The position numbers and the translations under genes are program-made. Below, piece by piece: positions 56,230-64,000 of a stretch of 64,000 nt of DNA. This DNA is from Nitrosomonas sp. (GTDB taxonomy: Bacteria; Pseudomonadota; Gammaproteobacteria; Burkholderiales; Nitrosomonadaceae), in assembly GCF_019752095.1 (NCBI RefSeq), contig NZ_JAIEMO010000003.1, forward strand, positions 124,001 to 188,000. The letters are read 5' to 3'. How positions within the stretch are numbered: position 1 is the stretch's first letter; every line of letters begins with the position of its first letter. The notes below the pieces were generated by a model. That model had not been told where the DNA came from, ran no database searches, and saw only the letters and a program-made list of their open reading frames with translations.

Positions 56230-56427
56230 ATGAAAGGATTATTTAATTTAGTAATAACACTCTCAATTATCACCCCGGTCACGATATTTTTTGGCTACAT
56301 CATTATGGATGAAGGCGATCAATTCACCGCAGAGCATTACATGGTGACAGGACTCAGTACAGTTCCGCTTATTTTCGCGCTACTGATTAAATTTTTGATG
56401 ACAGGCGCAGAAAAGAACAACCAGTAA
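56230..56427 (+). CDS. Small two-helix membrane protein, unknown
   Basis: 65 residues with two hydrophobic segments (about 4-26 and 39-57) joined by a charged link (MDEGDQFTAEHYM). AAAGGA precedes the ATG by about ten bases. No family recognised. It converges with the gene at 56433, leaving 5 bp between stops, and is divergent from cutA. Real judging by its RBS and composition; function unknown. Confidence 0.6.
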   Translation: MKGLFNLVITLSIITPVTIFFGYIIMDEGDQFTAEHYMVTGLSTVPLIFALLIKFLMTGAEKNNQ

Positions 56428-56432
56428 TTGCT

Positions 56433-57395
56433 TTAGGATTCTATCACCATACCCTGTAATTGCTCACAAGCACGCTGGTAAGCCAGTCCGGCCACGGCCA
56501 GATCCCCAAGCGCCAACCCCCTGAACACAAAAGCGATTCGTTCATCTGTGCTTTGACGGCCAGTTGCACTGCCTGTTACCAAATCAGTTAAATCACCACG
56601 CACTAACTCCGGATCAACCAACGGTTTAGGCATGCTGGCTTCTTGTTCCAAATCATCAACGATAATCTGGTCCAATGCTGGCATGCTCTCAGCCAGCCAC
56701 GGTGCAGCCAAATCGGTCATAGTGACGAATGCGCCTGGTTTAAGCCAGCGCGCGTCTAGAAATGGAATCAGTTTTGGCGACAAGGTTACAGATGTAACAA
56801 TCAAATCCGCATCTTGAATAGCTTCCTGTGCCGTTTGTGTCGCAACCACCAACAAGCCCATTTTTTCTGCGCTACGGCAAAATTTGTCGCGGCTGGCCGC
56901 GCTCCGTCCAAACACATTAATCTGCTTTAGCGGAAAAATTTCTGCCAGCGCTCGCAAGTGACTATGGGCTTGCACGCCGCACCCGATAAAAGCAGCAATA
57001 GAAGCATCAGGTTGTGCAAGCCGTTTGGCAGCGACCACACTCAATCCAGCCGTGCGTACTGCAGTAATCCAATTGCCATCAATGATCGCAAGTGGCAATC
57101 CGTTGCGGCTATCGAGCAAAGTCACCAATGCGTTAATGCTTTCTAATCCATACCTTAGGTTATCTGGATTGAGCACTAGTGCTTTGACAGCAAGAAATGG
57201 AGGATCATCGGCTGCCGCTAATGTCGCCATCATGTATCTATCATCTGGCGGAGTAATCACAGCCTTAGGCGCATTCCAGGCCTTCTGTTGTGTTTTTGCA
57301 AATAATAAATGCTCAATGCTGGCAGTAACATCATGCATAGTAAATTGCAAGTCCTGCAATGAGCTTTGTGATAAGTAACGAATCAATGGCAACAT
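56433..57395 (-). CDS. Ornithine cyclodeaminase / mu-crystallin family protein
   Basis: 320 residues from the ATG at 57395 (a TTG precedes it). Rossmann-fold NAD(P)-binding region around VVAAKRLAQPDASIAAFIGCGVQAHSHLRAL, plus LPLAIIDGNWITAVRTAGLSVVAA, the substrate/cofactor signature. Family members include ornithine cyclodeaminase, alanine dehydrogenase of archaea and ketimine reductases; the exact reaction cannot be assigned. Confidence 0.88.
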   Translation of the reverse strand: MLPLIRYLSQSSLQDLQFTMHDVTASIEHLLFAKTQQKAWNAPKAVITPPDDRYMMATLAAADDPPFLAVKALVLNPDNLRYGLESINALVTLLDSRNGLPLAIIDGNWITAVRTAGLSVVAAKRLAQPDASIAAFIGCGVQAHSHLRALAEIFPLKQINVFGRSAASRDKFCRSAEKMGLLVVATQTAQEAIQDADLIVTSVTLSPKLIPFLDARWLKPGAFVTMTDLAAPWLAESMPALDQIIVDDLEQEASMPKPLVDPELVRGDLTDLVTGSATGRQSTDERIAFVFRGLALGDLAVAGLAYQRACEQLQGMVIES

Positions 57396-57434
57396 CAAAG
57401 CCCCTAATTTTGAAAAACTTAGCTGATGGTTAAA

Positions 57435-57464
57435 TTAGCCATATTAACAATCGGATGCTATAAT
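57435..57464 (+). promoter_or_regulatory. Possible typA promoter
   Basis: A perfect TATAAT at 57459-57464 lies 50 bp before the typA ATG. The best -35 candidate is TTAGCC with an 18-bp spacer, a weak match. Confidence 0.38.
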
Positions 57465-57513
57465 GTTGCCCCCGCCGTAAGGACTAATATAGCTTATATT
57501 TGAGGAATAATTT

Positions 57514-59328
57514 ATGTCTCGCCCGATTCGCAATATCGCAATCATCGCTCACGTTGACCATGGAAAAACCACTATGGTTGATAAACTTCTACACCAAGCC
57601 GGCACCTTTGCTGCACACCAGCAAATTTCCGAGCGTGTGATGGACTCAAACGATATTGAGCGTGAGCGCGGTATTACCATTCTAGCCAAGAATTGTGCTA
57701 TTGACTACGAAGATATTCATATCAATATCGTCGATACCCCTGGCCATGCGGACTTTGGCGGAGAGGTCGAACGTGTGTTGTCAATGGTCAATGGTGTATT
57801 GCTACTCGTTGATGCCGTTGAAGGGCCGATGCCGCAAACCCGTTTTGTCACCAAAAAAGCTCTCGCGCTGGGTTTACGTCCGATTGTCGTAGTCAATAAG
57901 ATTGATCGGCCCGGCGCGCGCGCCGGTTGGGTGGTAGATCAAACATTTGATCTGTTCGATAAATTGGGCGCCAGTGAAGAACAACTTGATTTTCCTATTA
58001 TTTATGCTTCGGCACTAAATGGCTTTGCCACCTTGGATATTGATAAGCCGAGCACCGACATGCGTCCGTTGTTCGACACTATCCTCAAGTATGTCCCCGC
58101 TCCTGTAGGTGATCCTGATGAACCACTGCAACTGCAAATCAGCGCGCTGGATTATTCCAGTTTCGTCGGTCGCATTGGCATTGGCCGCATTCACCGCGGC
58201 AAGCTGAAACCCGGTCAGGAGGTCATGGTGTTGACGGGCGACAAGTCGCCAAAAAAAGCGAAAGTCAATCAGGTACTCGGCTTCCGAGGTTTGGAGCGGA
58301 TACAAATGAAAGAAGCTTTGGCCGGCGATATCGTACTGATTAACGGCGTGGAAGAACTCAGCATCGGCACTACGCTGGCGGATGTCGACCAGCCAGAAGC
58401 ACTACCAATCCACGCTGTGGATGAACCAACCCTGACTATGACGTTCCAAGTCAACACCTCGCCATTTGCCGGCCAAGAAGGAAAATTCGTCACCAGCCGC
58501 CAGTTGCGCGAGCGCCTGGAAAAAGAACTGTTGATCAATGTTGCCCTGAGGATGGAGGACACCAATGAAACCGACTCGTTCCTGATTTCAGGGCGCGGTG
58601 AGCTGCACCTGACTATTCTGCTGGAAAATATGCGCCGCGAAGGTTACGAACTGGCTGTCTCTCGTCCGCATGTTGTGATCCGTGAGATTGACGGCGTTAA
58701 ATGCGAACCGTTTGAAATGCTCACAGTTGATGTAGATGAAGCAAATCAAGGCGCAGTAATGGAAGCTTTGGGCGCGCGCCGCGGCGATTTACAGGATATG
58801 GTATCTGATGCTAAAGGACGTGTGCGGCTAGACTATCGTATCCCTGCACGCGGTTTGATCGGTTTTCAATCCGAATTCATGACTATGACACGCGGCACCG
58901 GTTTGATGAGTCATGTATTTGACGAATTCGCGCCGATGCGCCCGGAAATCCCACCGCGCAGAAACGGTGTGCTCATTTCCGCTGAACAAGGTGAAGCGGT
59001 TGCGTATGCTCTATGGAAACTGCAAGATCGCGGCCGCATGTTTGTCAGTCCAGGTGATCGCCTGTACGAAGGCATGGTGATCGGTATCCATACGCGCGAC
59101 AATGATCTGGTGGTCAATCCGATCAAAGGCAAGCAATTAACTAATGTTCGCGCTTCCGGAACCGATGAAGCGGTCACATTAATTCCGCCGATTCAGCTTA
59201 CGCTGGAATCCGCAATTGAATTCATTGCCGATGATGAGCTGGTAGAAATTACGCCTAAAACGATCCGGATTCGTAAGCGCCATCTACTGGAACATGAACG
59301 TAAGCGCGCATCCCGCGTCGCGGCGTAA
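57514..59328 (+). CDS. typA: Ribosome-associated GTPase TypA/BipA
   Basis: 604 residues, the family length. A translational GTPase related to EF-G and LepA, involved in 50S assembly and stress adaptation. G1 [10 protein letters not shown] near residue 11, RERGITI switch [18 protein letters not shown] (G3), [15 protein letters not shown] (G4). The C-terminal BipA-specific domain includes [28 protein letters not shown] precedes the ATG. Confidence 0.97.
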   Translation: MSRPIRNIAIIAHVDHGKTTMVDKLLHQAGTFAAHQQISERVMDSNDIERERGITILAKNCAIDYEDIHINIVDTPGHADFGGEVERVLSMVNGVLLLVDAVEGPMPQTRFVTKKALALGLRPIVVVNKIDRPGARAGWVVDQTFDLFDKLGASEEQLDFPIIYASALNGFATLDIDKPSTDMRPLFDTILKYVPAPVGDPDEPLQLQISALDYSSFVGRIGIGRIHRGKLKPGQEVMVLTGDKSPKKAKVNQVLGFRGLERIQMKEALAGDIVLINGVEELSIGTTLADVDQPEALPIHAVDEPTLTMTFQVNTSPFAGQEGKFVTSRQLRERLEKELLINVALRMEDTNETDSFLISGRGELHLTILLENMRREGYELAVSRPHVVIREIDGVKCEPFEMLTVDVDEANQGAVMEALGARRGDLQDMVSDAKGRVRLDYRIPARGLIGFQSEFMTMTRGTGLMSHVFDEFAPMRPEIPPRRNGVLISAEQGEAVAYALWKLQDRGRMFVSPGDRLYEGMVIGIHTRDNDLVVNPIKGKQLTNVRASGTDEAVTLIPPIQLTLESAIEFIADDELVEITPKTIRIRKRHLLEHERKRASRVAA

Positions 59329-59354
59329 ACACCAAAAACTACCAAATTTCAGAA

Positions 59355-59376
59355 GCGAGTGACACCCATCACTCGC
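59355..59376. terminator. Hairpin between typA and the EEP gene
   Basis: GCGAGTGA and TCACTCGC form a perfect 8-bp stem with a 6-base loop, 26 bp after typA and just before the end of the convergent EEP gene. It could serve both; no clear T run on the plus strand. Confidence 0.5.
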
Positions 59377-59383
59377 TGTATCC

Positions 59384-60358
59384 TTATGGCAAGGTCACAG
59401 ATATAAAAACACCAGCATGATCGGATACGCTTGCCTGATCCGGATCAACTAGGGTGTTAAATACCACTCGGCTTTCACGTAAATTCTTTGCTTGATTCAT
59501 AAAAATGTAGTCAATGCGCCTCGCAGATCCTCCTGCATCCAATGTCGAAACGCCTACGGTACAATGCGCATCGGCTTGTTCAGTATTTGTGCACAAATTG
59601 TCCAGCGACTTATCTTGCGCATAAGCATCAATAAAACCGGCATTGACAATCCTGTCATAGTAAGGCCGCTCCACGAAGGGATCTAGGCGAAAGCGGTCGA
59701 TATTGAAATCACCGCCAAGAATTGCAAAATTACCACTCGGAAAAGATGTCTCTAATTCACTGATGAATGGCAACATAACATTTAGCTGAGCATCTAACTG
59801 ATCCGCTGTGCATGCGGCGCAAAGATGCGTATTATAAATATTCAGTTTACTGGAATTAGGAATATTGATACGTGTCATCATCACATTTCTTGGCAATTTG
59901 ATATCATGTCCGCGGAAATTCAATTCAGTCGCATGCGGCAAGCGCTTGGTTGTCCTGAAATCAATTTCACAACGACTCAATATCGCATTAGCCACGCCTA
60001 TCACACCCGGTAATCCAATTTCAAAAGACGTGTACAAATCATAATCACGTTTGCGGGCGAGGAGCTTCTTCTGCAAATCTTCTGCACTATTTTCAGTATG
60101 AGCTAATGCGCCTCCAACCACTTCTTGAAGCAGAATTACATCGACCGGGGTTTTCTCCGCAAATTCTGCAACCGCTTCCAAACGCTGTTCACGTGTTTCA
60201 ATTTCTTTGAACAGAAGATTGATAGATAGGACGTTAAGGTGGCCACGGCTAGTAACATCGTCACATTGAACCCGTGATTCTTCACCGCCGCCACCGCTCT
60301 TGGCACAACCGGACATCACGGTAACGCTAAAAATTATGAAGAAAAGTAGGTTTTTCAT
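59384..60358 (-). CDS. Endonuclease/exonuclease/phosphatase-family lipoprotein
   Basis: 324 residues. Lipoprotein signal ending MSGC (C18) and a glycine-rich linker (AKSGGGG). The rest is an EEP-fold (DNase I-like) hydrolase: LNVLSINLLFKEIETREQR, VILLQEVVGG (metal-binding Glu), NIYNTHLCAACTADQL (His), LGGDFNIDRF, RIDYIFMN and VSDHAGVFISV (final Asp-His). All active-site elements are present. Such secreted EEP proteins can cut nucleic acids, sphingomyelin or inositol phosphates; the substrate is unknown. Confidence 0.87.
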   Translation of the reverse strand: MKNLLFFIIFSVTVMSGCAKSGGGGEESRVQCDDVTSRGHLNVLSINLLFKEIETREQRLEAVAEFAEKTPVDVILLQEVVGGALAHTENSAEDLQKKLLARKRDYDLYTSFEIGLPGVIGVANAILSRCEIDFRTTKRLPHATELNFRGHDIKLPRNVMMTRINIPNSSKLNIYNTHLCAACTADQLDAQLNVMLPFISELETSFPSGNFAILGGDFNIDRFRLDPFVERPYYDRIVNAGFIDAYAQDKSLDNLCTNTEQADAHCTVGVSTLDAGGSARRIDYIFMNQAKNLRESRVVFNTLVDPDQASVSDHAGVFISVTLP

Positions 60359-60436
60359 GATTTAATCTCCTGATAACACTGATAACACTGCAAACCCGCT
60401 TTTCATCCCAGGATTGTTCACTAAGCTGGAGTTGCT

Positions 60437-62860
<2,424 letters not shown>

Positions 62861-62933
62861 CTAGGATACTTTATGAAAGTTACAAAAAACGTTTCAAGGG
62901 TCACGGTTTTTATTGATTCTGGCATGGTTATTA

Positions 62934-64000
62934 TTAAATCCTCATTGGCATTACAATGTATTTGAATATTTCATTTCCAGGTATTGTCATTAATACACTA
63001 CTATTGGCATTTTCAAATGCGCATTGTACGGTTTCACTCGTAACATTGTTTAATAAATCCATCAAATAGGTAATGTTCAGGCTGATGTCCACCGGATCTT
63101 CTTGATAGCTGATTTCCAGTTCTTCTTCAGCTTCTTCCTGCTCATTATTCTTGCAGATAATGCGAAGATTATTTTTATCGACGATTAAACGCACACCGCG
63201 AAATTTATCACTTTGATTCGATAGAATGGAAACCCGCTGCAAAGCTTGCAAAAAGATGAGCCGATTAATTTCAAATAGTTTGTTGTTTCTAGTTGGAATA
63301 ACCCGATTGTAATCCGGAAACTTTCCGTCGATAACTTTAGATGTCAGAATTATATCTGAAAAAGAAAATCTGACTTTATTTTGAAAATATTCTATCTTGA
63401 TCGAGTTTTCGCTGTCATCGAGTAATTTGGATAGTTCAAAGACTGCTTTGCGCGGAAGAATAACTTCTTGCTTTTTCTGCGCCTTATCTAAAGTTGTTGA
63501 AACATAAGCAAGGCGATGACCATCAGTACCAACGCTGATCAGTTGCTTGCCGTCGATTAACAACAAAAGTCCATTTAAATAATAGCGGATATCCTGTTGA
63601 GCTACTGCAAACTGAACCAGATGTAGAAGATTCTTGAATTCTTTTTGCCTGAGTGTAATAACACTGTCTGATTCCGGTTCTTCGGTTACTTCGGGAAAAT
63701 CTTCCGCAGGAAGAATTTGCAGACTGAATGCGCTTTTACCGGATTTAACCTGTAAGTTGTCATCTTTTCGCGTTAACGTTACCTCGGTATCGGATGAAAG
63801 TGAACGTAAAATATCCTGAAGCTTTTTAGCAGATACTGTAAAAGAAAAATCTTTTTTAGGGGAAAGGTTTTCAGCAGCCTCTGTTTTGATTTGTATTTCC
63901 AGATCAGAGGTTAAAAAAGAAGTCTTTTCTTGATTTTGCTTAATCAGAACATTTGATAGGATAGGTAACGTTTGACGACGCTCTACAATGCCAGTTACAG
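62934..64000 (-). CDS. dnaN: DNA polymerase III sliding clamp (beta subunit), 5' end beyond window
   Basis: The frame is open without stops from 62934 to the window edge, giving 355 residues; no ATG lies in it before 64000, so the first 15 or so codons are outside. The first visible residues GIVERRQTLPILSNVLI match the N-terminal part of the clamp. Later landmarks are VSAKKLQDILRSL, LQILPAEDFPEV, the central QDIRYYLNGLLLLIDGKQLISVGTDGHRLAY, and the C-terminal MTIPGNEIFKYIVMPMRI (family end MPMRL). The clamp tethers replicative polymerase and recruits repair proteins. dnaA is expected immediately beyond the window. Confidence 0.96.
   Translation of the reverse strand, partial: VTGIVERRQTLPILSNVLIKQNQEKTSFLTSDLEIQIKTEAAENLSPKKDFSFTVSAKKLQDILRSLSSDTEVTLTRKDDNLQVKSGKSAFSLQILPAEDFPEVTEEPESDSVITLRQKEFKNLLHLVQFAVAQQDIRYYLNGLLLLIDGKQLISVGTDGHRLAYVSTTLDKAQKKQEVILPRKAVFELSKLLDDSENSIKIEYFQNKVRFSFSDIILTSKVIDGKFPDYNRVIPTRNNKLFEINRLIFLQALQRVSILSNQSDKFRGVRLIVDKNNLRIICKNNEQEEAEEELEISYQEDPVDISLNITYLMDLLNNVTSETVQCAFENANSSVLMTIPGNEIFKYIVMPMRI

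Noticed and set aside
62934..63566. A shortened 210-residue DnaN
   Set aside because: The frame stays open to the window edge with clear clamp sequence upstream of 63566; it only lacks a start codon inside the window.

Overview
This window looks like chromosomal DNA of a betaproteobacterium, most likely an ammonia oxidiser of the Nitrosomonas group. The evidence is the gene orders lnt-glyQ-glyS-gmhB-plsC, lolB-ispE-tRNA-Gln-prs-rplY-pth-ychF and rpsB-tsf-pyrH-frr-uppS-cdsA-dxr-rseP-bamA-skp-fabZ, the dnaN-gyrB pair without recF, and several small c-type cytochrome and copper-protein genes. The genus is an inference from gene order and content; the class is much safer. The right edge lies next to the chromosome origin region: dnaN runs off the window at 64000, and dnaA would be expected just beyond.

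Layout. 0.1-4.7 kb: a SagB-type nitroreductase, a histone-deacetylase-like hydrolase, an unknown membrane coiled-coil protein and a bacterioferritin. 4.9-8.5 kb: an accessory segment with a Fic protein and a two-gene Septu-type anti-phage system (ptuA ATPase, ptuB HNH nuclease). Copies of a short inverted-repeat (MITE-like) element lie at both ends of the Septu pair, in opposite orientation. 8.8-15.4 kb: a leftward housekeeping run, lnt-glyQ-glyS-gmhB-plsC-ygjP. 15.8-24.9 kb: a rightward run of a TPR lipoprotein, minCDE, lolB, ispE, tRNA-Gln, prs, rplY, pth and ychF. 25.0-26.3 kb: a frameshifted Fic gene and a fragment of a type I restriction-like gene, abutting the 3' end of rapA. 29-33.7 kb: a DUF2490 outer-membrane protein, a 0.7 kb AT-rich regulatory-looking gap, a cytochrome c lipoprotein, a HemN-like protein with a damaged radical-SAM motif, and an FNR regulator with a perfect FNR box in front of it. 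33.9-45.9 kb: the translation / isoprenoid / envelope-assembly run rpsB to rnhB, then slyD. lpxD, lpxA and lpxB are missing from their usual places. 45.9-57.4 kb: mutS, a copper/cytochrome trio (cupredoxin, DUF411, cytochrome c), ttcA, small membrane and lipoprotein genes, a tlpA-like gene, dsbD, cutA and an ornithine-cyclodeaminase-family gene. 57.5-64 kb: typA, an EEP-family lipoprotein, gyrB and dnaN.

The core genes form ordinary operons for translation, cell division placement, lipoprotein and outer-membrane assembly, and replication. The points of most interest are the MITE-bracketed Septu cassette, the dispersed MITE family whose termini differ between copies but stay self-complementary within each copy, the HemN-like and GmhB proteins with altered catalytic residues, and two identical 11-bp tandem operator-like repeats in the 30.2-30.9 kb gap. 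No CRISPR array, rRNA operon, intact transposase gene or prophage was seen.
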